From positions 292,578 through 356,577 of the forward strand of contig NZ_LZEX01000034.1 in assembly GCF_001676055.1 (NCBI RefSeq): a stretch of DNA of 64,000 nt, written 5' to 3'. The translations under genes and the position numbers were made by a program. The notes below the pieces were generated by a model that had not been told where the DNA came from, ran no database searches, and worked only from the letters and a program-made list of their open reading frames with translations. Origin of the DNA: Morganella psychrotolerans. Its GTDB lineage: Bacteria; Pseudomonadota; Gammaproteobacteria; Enterobacterales; Enterobacteriaceae. Every line of letters starts with the position of its first letter. The first letter of the stretch is position 1. Positions 17,678 through 26,119 of the stretch are shown piece by piece.

Positions 17678-18796
17678 TTATATTCCTTTAACTAACAAGC
17701 GGATACGTTCAGATATAACATCGAGTTGTTCATTGCTGACGCTACGGACATCAACTTCTGCTTTACCTTCGTTAGCTTTGTATTCGCGGAAATAGATAGC
17801 GGTATCGCCTTGTTTTAATTCAGACATAATTTGATATGTGGTTTTTCCAATCTGTTTTTCATCAAAGCTGATTTCAGTCCTGGCAATATCTCTGCCGGCG
17901 GCATCCCACACGATTTGTGCAGAAATAGCAGGAATGGCATTTAAATCGCAGACAAATTTGTCCATCCGGTTAACCATCTCAGCCCCGGTTTCTTTGGTTG
18001 CAGTCAAATAGTGTTCGATGGCGAGTGTCAGCCCCAAAATACCTTCTTTACCCACTTTCATCGCCCGCCCGATACCGCGGCTTTGGCGTTTAACCCATTC
18101 AACATACGTTTTTTTACCGAGAACCAGGCCGCTGGTGGGTCCTTCAATGGCCTTTGCACCACTGTAAATAACCAAATCAGCACCTGCCCGGTAGTAAGTG
18201 GTTAAATCTTCTTCGGCGGCAGCATCAACAATTAATGGTAATTGATGTTCGCGGGCAACACTGACGGCATCGCTGACCGTCAGCATACTTTTTTGTACGG
18301 TATGATGAGATTTTATATAGAGGATAGCGGCAGTTTGCGGGGTAATTTTTGCGGCTAATTGGGCTGCACTACATTCGTTAGCAAAACCAGCTTCAATCAC
18401 TTTACCGCCACCTAATGTCACCATGGTGTCAACAGGCGCCCCGAAGTTAACGTTATGGCCTTTCGGTAAGATAATTTCACGTGGTACAGGCTTGTCTGAT
18501 GAGTGTAAATTGAGTAATAGATCCTCATCATCTTTCACGATAACCGCAGCGACCGCCTGGGCAATTCCTGCTGATGCACAAGAAACCACCACCGCATCTT
18601 CAACGTCGAGTAATTGCGCGATATATTCGCCGGTTTTATTTACCAGATCGTTAATTTCAAAGTAATTATTCAGTCCGTAAGCAACACGTTCAACAACGTC
18701 CGGGGCCGGGGTTGAAACACCGAGCATAGTCATGCGACCGGAAGCGTTAATAACGTGTTTAAGCTGATATTTTTCATAAATCGATTGCATGTTCAC
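17678..18796 (-). CDS. dgaE: DgaE-type PLP-dependent ammonia-lyase
   Basis: A 372-residue fold-type I PLP enzyme of the DgaE/SelA-like group. The Schiff-base lysine is Lys215 in YSGAKAIEGPTSG, and the PLP-nitrogen aspartate is Asp191 in LIVDAAAEED. In Salmonella, DgaE removes ammonia from D-glucosaminate 6-phosphate to give 2-keto-3-deoxygluconate 6-phosphate, the substrate of DgaF. The 23-bp overlap with the upstream amidohydrolase gene and the 1-bp gap to dgaF show tight operon coupling. The exact substrate here is inferred. Confidence 0.9.
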   Translation of the reverse strand: MNMQSIYEKYQLKHVINASGRMTMLGVSTPAPDVVERVAYGLNNYFEINDLVNKTGEYIAQLLDVEDAVVVSCASAGIAQAVAAVIVKDDEDLLLNLHSSDKPVPREIILPKGHNVNFGAPVDTMVTLGGGKVIEAGFANECSAAQLAAKITPQTAAILYIKSHHTVQKSMLTVSDAVSVAREHQLPLIVDAAAEEDLTTYYRAGADLVIYSGAKAIEGPTSGLVLGKKTYVEWVKRQSRGIGRAMKVGKEGILGLTLAIEHYLTATKETGAEMVNRMDKFVCDLNAIPAISAQIVWDAAGRDIARTEISFDEKQIGKTTYQIMSELKQGDTAIYFREYKANEGKAEVDVRSVSNEQLDVISERIRLLVKGI

Positions 18797-19913
18797 ATTC
18801 GCCTTGTGCCTGAATTATATGTTTTCCGCCAATGATGGCGGCGACGGGGACGAAACGGTGTGTTCCGGTACGCTTTTCATTTTCAGCGTCCGTCAGTTCA
18901 GTGAGTTCTTCTTTAAGATTGAACAGTGTGATATCAGCGTCAAAACCCGGTCTTAAATAGCCTTTAGCCGGCAGAGAGAGCAAATCAGCGGCTTTTTCAG
19001 TAACACAGCGCAGAACTTGCTCTGCACTAAAGCCCATGCACAGGAATTTGGTCATCACAAATGCGAGGCTGTAAACAGGACCATTAACACGGTTTCTGTG
19101 GTAGATATCGGAACTGATGATGTCAGGGTAAGTACCGATACGCATGGCTTGTTCTGCTACTTTAAAGCTGAAACTTTCACTGCCGTGACCCACATCCAGG
19201 AGAACACCCCGGGCCAGTGCGCGGGCAATTGACGGCCTGAGATAACCGGTGTCATCTAAAATCCGGTTGGGTTTACCATTAAAACAGTGCGTAATAATGT
19301 CGCCACGGGTCAGTAAACCGGCAACTTCGTCAATATCAGGCGGATTATTGCCAATATGAACCATCAATGGCAGACGATGTTTTTTTTGCATCTCCTTGGC
19401 TCTGATGAGCGGGGCGATCCCATTTTCGCCCACCACACTTTTACTCATACGCGCTTTCATGCCGACAACAAAACCGTTATGGCGTTCAATGGCTTGCTGA
19501 AAGCAGGCATCATCGATATTGTTCATATCGGATAATTCATTTTGTGCAATTATGCCAATGCGTGAAATATTCAATAAAGAAAAGACATTGGTTTTGGATT
19601 TGAGTGTCGATTGGTAAAATGTGTCAATATCATCAGCACCAACACTACCTGCATCAACCAGCGAGGTGACACCACCGGCAACGCCTGCGCAATCAGGATC
19701 ATCGAAGTAGACAGGTGATTGCGTAAAGCAGTGTGCATGTGAGTCAATCCATCCGGCACTAACGTATATTTCCCCTTTCAGATCAATTATTTTCTCTGCT
19801 TGCTGATGACAGGCCAGCTCCGGGCCGGCCGCGTCGATTTTGCCGTCTTTGATAAGAATATCGATAATTACACCATCGATACGTTTGCCCTGTTTGATGA
19901 TTAAAGAATACAT
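18774..19913 (-). CDS. Amidohydrolase/deacetylase-family metalloenzyme (EF_0837 type)
   Basis: A 379-residue amidohydrolase-superfamily enzyme. Metal ligands are visible: His59 and His61 (DSHAHCF), a probable carboxylated Lys153 (GMKARMSKS), His186 (MVHIGNN), His209 (ITHCFNG) and Asp240 (LLDVGHGSESF). The C-terminal DADITLFNL is typical. The family accompanies DgaE and DgaF homologues in Enterococcus and Aeromonas. It probably hydrolyses an amide, for example removing an acyl group from the amino sugar before DgaE acts; this step is inferred. It is cytoplasmic, with no signal peptide. Confidence 0.85.
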   Translation of the reverse strand: MYSLIIKQGKRIDGVIIDILIKDGKIDAAGPELACHQQAEKIIDLKGEIYVSAGWIDSHAHCFTQSPVYFDDPDCAGVAGGVTSLVDAGSVGADDIDTFYQSTLKSKTNVFSLLNISRIGIIAQNELSDMNNIDDACFQQAIERHNGFVVGMKARMSKSVVGENGIAPLIRAKEMQKKHRLPLMVHIGNNPPDIDEVAGLLTRGDIITHCFNGKPNRILDDTGYLRPSIARALARGVLLDVGHGSESFSFKVAEQAMRIGTYPDIISSDIYHRNRVNGPVYSLAFVMTKFLCMGFSAEQVLRCVTEKAADLLSLPAKGYLRPGFDADITLFNLKEELTELTDAENEKRTGTHRFVPVAAIIGGKHIIQAQGECEHAIDL

Positions 19914-19974
19914 GGTTACCTTCTTTATTATTCAGGAACTGCTGATTGATACTTACATCAGCAGCCCTGAGTGT

Positions 19975-20625
19975 CTAAGCAACAAGAGGAAAGAAATAGC
20001 CAAATAGCATCGCGCCCAGAATGGCACCGCCTGCCACAGGTTTTTGCCACACATAGAAAATCAATGCGCCGATTAAAGAGCCGATACCAATCGGAATCGA
20101 TGCAGCCATTGCAGCCAAAATAATTAAAGGACCAAGGAAACGTCCTGATGTGTTACCGGCACCCATCATGACATCTGCACCAAACGTTGAGTTTGCCTGA
20201 GCGATAGTGAATTTACGGGCAAACACAATCAGCAGACCTATCAGCACGCCAAGAAATAGTCCTGTCAGTAAGGAAAGCCAGAAATTAGTGACTAAAATAT
20301 CCCATCCGGCGGCAAGGAATAGCGCAGGAACCCCGAGGCCGATCCCGGTTTGCAGCGCGCCACCGATATCCAGGATACCGACCAGCGATCCTTCAATAAT
20401 TCGTGCAAACAAGAAACTTGCACCGAACGCCGCGACGGCGCCATAAACACCGGTATCGAGTCCTGCACGTAACATGGCCACAAAGGCAACTTCGTTAAAT
20501 GCACCGAAACCGTAGACGACATACATGTGTGTACCGGCGAAGATCCCTGCGGATAACAGTCCGGCAAAGAGAGGGAAAGACCACTCTGCGTACCAAAAAT
20601 CATTTTTGTTAATTTCAGTTGTCAT
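19975..20625 (-). CDS. DUF4310 integral membrane protein (EF_0833 type)
   Basis: A 216-residue, strongly hydrophobic protein with about six to seven membrane segments and glycine-rich stretches (FAGLLSAGIFAGTHMYVVYGFGAF, MMGAGNTSGRFLGPLIILAAMAASIPIGIGSLIGALIFYVW; given here only as positions about 13-36 and 150-190). It belongs to DUF4310. It is always found next to DUF4311, so the pair probably forms one membrane transporter. No PTS EIIC or EIID proteins are encoded here, which makes this pair the natural uptake candidate. It starts 2 bp after the DUF4311 stop. Confidence 0.8.
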   Translation of the reverse strand: MTTEINKNDFWYAEWSFPLFAGLLSAGIFAGTHMYVVYGFGAFNEVAFVAMLRAGLDTGVYGAVAAFGASFLFARIIEGSLVGILDIGGALQTGIGLGVPALFLAAGWDILVTNFWLSLLTGLFLGVLIGLLIVFARKFTIAQANSTFGADVMMGAGNTSGRFLGPLIILAAMAASIPIGIGSLIGALIFYVWQKPVAGGAILGAMLFGYFFPLVA

Positions 20626-20627
20626 GG

Positions 20628-21419
20628 TTATTTCCCGCTCAGCAGCCCGTGGATATAGTCAAGCCACAATGGTTTATCGAGATTGAAAGAGGTGATCATT
20701 TTGAGGTCGAATTCACGGAAGAATCCGCTGAGTACGAACAACAGAACAACCGTTATCATCATTGTGCGGGTGATGCGGTTCCAGCCATTATCATCAACAC
20801 CTTTACCGATTAAGATACCAAGGACTAAACCCGGGATTGCGTTACCCATAATCAACTGTGCGCAGCCGCCGAAAAGTGTTGCCCAGAAACCGGAACGACG
20901 CCCGGCATCCATCGCGGCTAACCAGAAAATAACCGGCATGACGGTGTTAACCAGTAAGTTAGCGGCAGGAACCAGCACGTTAATGGCGGTTGTCTGCAGA
21001 GCAGCAGGAACAGCTGATGCGGTGGTATTTAAGAATGCGACGACAAAAGCGCCGATAATGGCACAGGCTATCGCCATTTTTTTCGGGTTATGCAATGTTT
21101 CTGCAACATTGCGGTTTTTTGTCAGCAGTGCCGCCGCACCCCAGTTAGGAATGATGCGGTGATCCACGTCTTGCGTGAATGCCCCCGCAGCGACAGAGGA
21201 GGCCCATGCGTTAAAGAAGAATCCCAGACCAAAAGAGAAGTGTGATGCAGGGTCGCCTTCACAGGCGTTTAATTCGCCTAATGTACGAAATGCCCCCATT
21301 CCCTGAGTGGTCGGAGCGTGGAACATACGTGCTGCCCCGGCGCCTAAACCAAAGCCGCAAAGGCCGCCGATAATCAGGGACATACCCAATATTTCTAAGA
21401 AAGATGCCGTTTCACTCAT
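20628..21419 (-). CDS. DUF4311 integral membrane protein (EF_0832 type)
   Basis: A 263-residue protein with about six to seven membrane segments. The N-terminal GGLCGFGLGAGAARMFHAP and the soluble loop HRIIPNWGAAALLTKNRNVA are family features of DUF4311. A second hydrophobic block (AIIGAFVVAFLN, LLVNTVMPVIFWLAA) and LIMGNAIPGLVLGILIGKG follow. With DUF4310 it is the likely permease of the operon. Size and two-protein composition recall PTS EIIC/EIID pairs, but I see no direct similarity. It starts 26 bp after the DUF4312 stop. Confidence 0.8.
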   Translation of the reverse strand: MSETASFLEILGMSLIIGGLCGFGLGAGAARMFHAPTTQGMGAFRTLGELNACEGDPASHFSFGLGFFFNAWASSVAAGAFTQDVDHRIIPNWGAAALLTKNRNVAETLHNPKKMAIACAIIGAFVVAFLNTTASAVPAALQTTAINVLVPAANLLVNTVMPVIFWLAAMDAGRRSGFWATLFGGCAQLIMGNAIPGLVLGILIGKGVDDNGWNRITRTMMITVVLLFVLSGFFREFDLKMITSFNLDKPLWLDYIHGLLSGK

Positions 21420-21445
21420 GGAATTAACTCCGTGCCTGATTGCTT

Positions 21446-21742
21446 TTATTGTTCTGTGAATGGTATTTCGTTAACAGAAAGTAAGGTCACATCCAGCGAA
21501 ACGTCGAGAACAACACGAAAGTGTTCGCGTTTACGCGGCAAAAAGATAAAAAGAAATTTTTCTGTCCGTGACTGCGAATGAGCACTAATCACCGCAACAT
21601 CCTTTGGTTCAATTCTCAGTATGATGTCGGTGTTGTCTTTGAGTACGGTTTTTTGTATTGAATTCAACGCGTCAGCAATCGCTTTTTGTTTGGTGTCGCC
21701 TTGCCCTGTCACCCGTACAACCGTTTCGGTAGATTTTTTCAT
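21446..21742 (-). CDS. DUF4312 small cytoplasmic protein (EF_0831 type)
   Basis: A 98-residue protein without membrane segments. The segment TVVRVTGQGDTKQKAIADAL is followed by a beta-rich stretch (DIILRIEPKDVAVISA, FRVVLDVSLDVTLLSVNEI), suggesting a small dodecin-like or carrier-type fold. It is DUF4312, function unknown. It shares one base with the end of the SFCGS gene, so translation is coupled. A helper or phosphoryl-carrier role for the DUF4310/4311 transporter is a guess. Confidence 0.75.
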   Translation of the reverse strand: MKKSTETVVRVTGQGDTKQKAIADALNSIQKTVLKDNTDIILRIEPKDVAVISAHSQSRTEKFLFIFLPRKREHFRVVLDVSLDVTLLSVNEIPFTEQ

Positions 21743-22107
21743 TAAGCGTTGCCGTATTTTTTATTAAAGGCTTTAACTAAGCGCTCGCCTAACTCTTCCT
21801 TGTCCATAAAACCGAAACCCAGCACGTTGCAACCGTCTGCAATGGCCGTTTCTCCCTCTTCGACAGAGCGCATCCCGTAACGTGCTTTATAGCCATATTT
21901 GGTTTGAGCCGTGATAGCACCGGCACCACCGCTTCCGCAAAAAGAGATACCGAGATCGGCTTTCTCCGCATTCATGACATCACCGAGTTTCATATCAGCG
22001 GCAACACCGGGAACCACAATCGCTTTGGCACCTGCATTTTCTGCACCGGCAGCCACTTTTTGTCCTTTCCCCAAACGGTCGCCGATAACAATAACGATTT
22101 GTTTCAT
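21742..22107 (-). CDS. Glycine-rich SFCGS-family protein (EF_0830 type)
   Basis: A 121-residue cytoplasmic protein. The start at 22107 is set by GGAG nine bases upstream; a TTG at 22122 overlaps that site and is unlikely. After a beta-alpha start (KQIVIVIGDRLGKGQ) comes the family signature GISFCGSGGAGAITAQTKYG with Cys57. A small alpha/beta protein with one conserved cysteine in a glycine-rich loop recalls PTS EIIB or a phosphate-loop fold, so a phosphoryl carrier is conceivable. This is inference only; the family has no known activity. Confidence 0.8.
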   Translation of the reverse strand: MKQIVIVIGDRLGKGQKVAAGAENAGAKAIVVPGVAADMKLGDVMNAEKADLGISFCGSGGAGAITAQTKYGYKARYGMRSVEEGETAIADGCNVLGFGFMDKEELGERLVKAFNKKYGNA

Positions 22108-22125
22108 ATTTTTATTCTCCAAAAA

Positions 22126-22464
22126 TTAGTCATCAGAACGAATAACTTCAAAATGAACAGAAAGTAAGAGCGTCTCTTCAGGCGCTAATCCGGGTAAGGT
22201 GTCAACAACCCGTTGAGCCAGTGCAATGGAGTGTTCAGATATTTCATCAAACAAGCTGATATCCACTTCGGGTAATGCTTCGCCGGTTTGTGCCCTGGCA
22301 ACCATGGCACGCAGATGAGATACCAGCATTTGTTGTTGTACCTCCGTAGTTTGGCAGTCCTCCTGACTGAGCCGGTCAGTAATCATTACCAGCAGTTTTT
22401 GTGTAACCTCATCAATATTAAGGTTGTGTTCTGACATCTTAAAAACCACGATTGCTTCACTCAT
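22126..22464 (-). CDS. Small PRD-domain protein (EF_0829 type)
   Basis: A 112-residue protein made of little more than one PTS-regulation-type domain: NLNIDEVTQKLLVMITDRL, a central His in LVSHLRAMVARAQTGEALP, and EHSIALAQRVVDTL. Single-domain PRD proteins of this kind open the operon in Enterococcus and Aeromonas. PRDs are normally phosphorylated by HPr or EIIB on histidine and control transcription; how a free domain acts is unknown. It is the first gene of the operon, 18 bp upstream of the SFCGS start. Confidence 0.75.
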   Translation of the reverse strand: MSEAIVVFKMSEHNLNIDEVTQKLLVMITDRLSQEDCQTTEVQQQMLVSHLRAMVARAQTGEALPEVDISLFDEISEHSIALAQRVVDTLPGLAPEETLLLSVHFEVIRSDD

Positions 22465-22929
22465 AACTATTTAAAATCCAAAGTAATAATGTAAGTTAGA
22501 CTACTCTGTTCTCTGTTCTCTGTTCTCTGATGACTGATACCTTAAGCTGTTCCGCATCGTTTTTGCAGGCAGGAAATTTCCGTTTGGAAGTGGAAATGAC
22601 AGGGAATAATACAAGGAATAAAGGTGTTTATTTTTTGACCCAAGCGGAAGCTAAATGGAAAAATAACATTTTAAAAGAGTCTTAAAAAATTCTTACGCAG
22701 TATTATTTTAAAAATAATTGTTTTAATTCAATCTGTTAGTTATTTTTTAGTTAAGGTGGAAATGCAGAGCTGACAGGGAGTGATATTGGCGAGCTATTAT
22801 TTCCACTTGGGGTCTTTGGTGGTGAAATCAGCCGGGGATTGTTAAAAATTAAATGATGAAATTGCGGTTAAGATCACGTAAAAAGCAGCAACTCCCGGTT
22901 TTCCGCAAATAAGTGGAAGCTGCCGGTAT
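22465..22929. promoter_or_regulatory. Control region of the DUF4310-DgaF operon
   Basis: A 465-bp AT-rich gap between the PRD regulator stop and the operon start holds no gene. It contains AAGTGGAA at 22588 and 22911, AAGGTGGAA at 22753, the reverse TTCCACTT at 22801, a weak CRP-like site (TGCGG-N6-TCACG) at 22863, and a heptamer tandem repeat near the operon start. The promoter itself is not obvious. Confidence 0.5.
22504..22530. repeat. Tandem 7-bp repeat (CTCTGTT, nearly four copies)
   Basis: CTCTGTT occurs three times in a row, followed by CTCTGA. It lies 40-66 bp upstream of the first gene of the operon, in its likely 5' leader or promoter. Confidence 0.85.
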
Positions 22930-24868
22930 TCAGAGGATACGGGCTAAACTGTCTTTTGCTATCATTTGGAATTCATTGAAATTTTTGACAGTCATTAAGC
23001 GACGGGTTGTTTTTTCTTTGACGAAAGTGACGAATAAGTCATATATCGCCATAGCTTCTTCATAATCAGCCTTACTGATAGCGAGCAGAAAAATGACATA
23101 GGCATTTTCCTTCGTTTCTTTATTCCATTCGACACCTCTTGGTGCAATAACGGTGACAACCACCGTTTTATTAGCGAGTAATCCTAACGAATGAGGCAGG
23201 GCGATACCTTCACCCAGTAAAGTGGAAACAATTGATTCGCGTTCCTGCAATGAGGGATAAAAATCCGGAGTGACGTATCCGTCTTGCTGTAATTTTTGGC
23301 ATACCGTTTGAAACAGTGTTTCCTGGCTGATTTTTTCGTTAATCACCATAAAAAACCGTTCATCAAAAAACTGCTCAATGATATAAGGATGCGTTTGGTC
23401 AATCATCGCTAAGCGACCTACCTGCTTGAGCTGATAGGGGGTAGGGAAAGGGGCTATTTTTATAACAGGTTTATTTTTTTCAGAAATACGCACGGTAGTA
23501 ATAACAAAATCTTCATCAACTTCCTCAAGTGATTCATATTCCTGCAAAGTGAGATCCCGGCTGAATTTCAGCTGCGGAAATTCACGCATGATCTTAGATT
23601 CAACCACCCGGAATGTTGAATTACCTGCATCGGTGACAACAAGCACCTCTGTTTGCCGGATAGACCCGGCACCATAATTTCTTTCAAGACTGACACCGAT
23701 ATGCACCGCCAGATAACCAAGTTCATCTTCACTGATGGCGTGGGGAAGTAATTCTTTACTTGCGCCGGTCAATGCACTGAGAGTGACATCATAGGCAAAA
23801 GGATAATATTGTTTTATATCTGATAACAGCGGGTTTGGTGTGGATATATGGTACTGAAGCCGGGTGATTAATGCAGCAAGATGCGTATTCAGATCTTTTT
23901 TTAAGTTTTTCGTCACTGCGTAAATCATAGTTATAGAGTGAGTTAATATAGCTCAGAATATACTCAGCCAGTTCACTGTGGCTCCCGTTTTTTTGACTGA
24001 CTGAATCCTGGCTGCTGATGCGTCTTGCCACAATTTGATCGTGCAAATAGCTAATTTCGTGATTAGAAAGGTCGCTTCCTAAGAAATAAATCAGCCCTTT
24101 AGATATTTCATTACAGACGTTGAGGATCACGTCTTCATTAGTATTACTTTTGACTATTGAGGTTAATTCATGTCCGCGGGTAATTCGTAAAATGGTGACT
24201 GCACAATTAAAAATGAGATAAAGATGACCTTCATTACTGAGCCGGATATCGAAGCGGTTAATACTGTTATGCAGCACTTTATCAATGTAAGTGAGATCAA
24301 TATTATCTAAGCATTCAGGCGAAAAAGTGGCTAAATCATGATTGATCTGTTCAGAAAAACGACGCCACAATGTTTCGGTGAGACAGGCTCTGATTGCCCA
24401 TTCGCTGGCATTTAACCGAATTCCCTGATGGGGAATGCTTTCTGAGCTGATTTGATATTTTTGCAGATGTTCTCTGACCGCGCTCATATCTTGTTGCAGT
24501 GTACTTCTGCTGACAGACCATTCTTCTGCGATATCATCCAGTTTTACAGGGAGTGATAACATCAACAGTTTTAATAGTAATGCATCGATACGCTCTTTTC
24601 CGGTACGCGGAATACTGTTTTCTGTTTCATCTTGCTGGGTGAACGCCTCAAAAAGGATATTATCGTCAATTTTTAAACGATAGCCATGGCCGCGCTCATA
24701 GAGAATATGTGCCCCATGATCTTTAATCAACTCATTGATTTCATTTATATCTGAGCGAATTGTCCGGGTGGAAACGGAAAAACGTTTTGCGAATTCATCC
24801 TGAGGCACAACCTCATTGAGAATACCTGCAAAAATTTGATTGTGCCGCTGCTGAGTGAACAGACCCAT
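22930..24868 (-). pseudogene. PRD/EIIA-containing transcriptional regulator, frameshifted
   Basis: Two overlapping frames together encode a regulator of about 646 residues of the BglG/MtlR type. In order they carry: N-terminal HTH (about 1-60), second Mga-like HTH, PRD1 (HLYLIFNCAVTILRITRGH), PRD2 (ELGYLAVHIGVSLER), an EIIB-like part lacking its Cys (VVTDAGNST), and EIIA with the active-site His in GIALPHSLG. The frames join at a run of seven Ts (plus strand) at 23896-23902: removing one base restores EKLKKDLNTHL. The start at 24868 has AAAGGTG upstream. It presumably controls the adjacent operon. Confidence 0.8.
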
Positions 24869-24981
24869 GGAAACACCTTTAAAATCAATGCTGAACGTAT
24901 TGAATGTCAAAGTAAAATACTATTTTTGACGGACTGATAGCCGGACTCTATCACAGGCTTGTCAATGTATGGGCTATAGGA

Positions 24982-25019
24982 ATGCTTTAATTTGAGAAGT
25001 AACCCACAAATTAAAGCAT
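24982..25019. repeat. Perfect 13-bp inverted repeat
   Basis: ATGCTTTAATTTG and CAAATTAAAGCAT pair around a 12-nt loop, between the deiminase gene and the PRD regulator. No T-run follows on either strand. It could be an operator or a weak terminator. Confidence 0.5.
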
Positions 25020-25074
25020 ATTTAATGCATGTTAATGAATTTTATCCGCAGCTCAGATTAATCAGTGTATTACC

Positions 25075-26109
25075 TCAGCGGCAATGAGATGTAATAAAAG
25101 AAGAAAAGTCAGGTTGCTGCATAGTCACACAATGGATCCCGCCGCCGCCGGACGCAATATTATCAATATTTATCTGAACAACGGTGCGCTGCGGGAACAG
25201 GGATTCAAGCAGGGATCGTGCCTGTGCATCAGCCGTTTTATCACCGAATTCCGGCAGGATAACCCCGCCGTTACACGGGTAGTAATTAATGTATCCGGCG
25301 GCAAAATCCGGATGTTTATCCCGGTTTACCCTTGTCTGTGACGGATTATTCAGAACATGAATATTATCAATCAGATTGGTATTCTGACGCAGGGTATTCA
25401 GGGCGGCGGCATGATCCCGCGTGACCTCGTACTCAAAGGAACCGGGGGCATTTTCCATCGGAATAATTAACGATGTTTCATTGATAAACCGTGCGTAGAA
25501 ATCTACATGGGCATCGGTAATATCATGGTTGCGGATACCGTTAAGCCAGATAATCGTATTCAGACCAAGGGTTTGCTGTAATAACTGCTCTGTCCGGTGA
25601 CGGCTGAATCCGGGATTGCGGTTATTATTAAGAATACAACTGCGGGTAAAAATACCGGTGCCGGAGCCATTGACCTCAACTGCGCCACCTTCCAGGGTCA
25701 GCGGGCTGATATGCAGAGGCATACCGGTGTATTGCGCCATAACCGCCGCAATGTTTGCATCGTGCTTTGCTGCCTGTTTGCCGCCCCAGCCGTTAAAATT
25801 AAAACTGACGGCGGCGGGGCGTTGTGTCAGGGTGTCATAAACAAAATTGGCACCACTGTCGCGCAGCCAGATATCATCCAGCGGACAGTCAATATAAGTG
25901 ACGGTGTCACCAAGTAACTGCTGTGCAACAGCTCTGTTTTCTTTTGTTACCAGCAGATTAACCGGCTCAAAGCGGGCAATCGCCCGCGCAATATCTGCCT
26001 GATCACGACAGACTCCTGCGGCAAGTTTTACAGACCAGATACGTGGATGAGCCCCGAATGCCATCCAGGTGGCTTTGTGGGGCTGATGTTCTGAAGGGTA
26101 AATAAACAT
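25075..26109 (-). CDS. Agmatine deiminase family protein
   Basis: A 344-residue member of the peptidyl-arginine/agmatine deiminase family. Guanidine-modifying active-site residues are visible: Asp84 in DDIWLRDSG, Glu140 in LEGGAVE, His201 in TDAHVDFYARF and Cys327 in GGGGIHCVTMQQP. There is no signal peptide, so it is probably cytoplasmic. The family converts agmatine to N-carbamoylputrescine and ammonia; substrate choice is not proven by sequence. No carbamoylputrescine amidase lies nearby. It starts 10 bp after the end of a GNAT gene, so the two probably share a transcript. Confidence 0.8.
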   Translation of the reverse strand: MFIYPSEHQPHKATWMAFGAHPRIWSVKLAAGVCRDQADIARAIARFEPVNLLVTKENRAVAQQLLGDTVTYIDCPLDDIWLRDSGANFVYDTLTQRPAAVSFNFNGWGGKQAAKHDANIAAVMAQYTGMPLHISPLTLEGGAVEVNGSGTGIFTRSCILNNNRNPGFSRHRTEQLLQQTLGLNTIIWLNGIRNHDITDAHVDFYARFINETSLIIPMENAPGSFEYEVTRDHAAALNTLRQNTNLIDNIHVLNNPSQTRVNRDKHPDFAAGYINYYPCNGGVILPEFGDKTADAQARSLLESLFPQRTVVQINIDNIASGGGGIHCVTMQQPDFSSFITSHCR

Positions 26110-26119
26110 AGTCAGCTCA

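Noticed and set aside
22504..22530. Possible CRISPR array
   Set aside because: The unit is only 7 bp with no spacers; no cas genes are in the window.
22465..22929. Sigma-54 promoter for the DUF4310-DgaF operon
   Set aside because: Salmonella dga genes use a sigma-54 activator, but no TGGCAC-N5-TTGC match is seen here and the local regulator is of PRD/EIIA type with no AAA+ domain.
23896..23902. Programmed -1 frameshift in the PRD regulator
   Set aside because: The second frame is reached by +1 (or loss of one base), not -1, so a classical slippery-heptamer mechanism does not fit.
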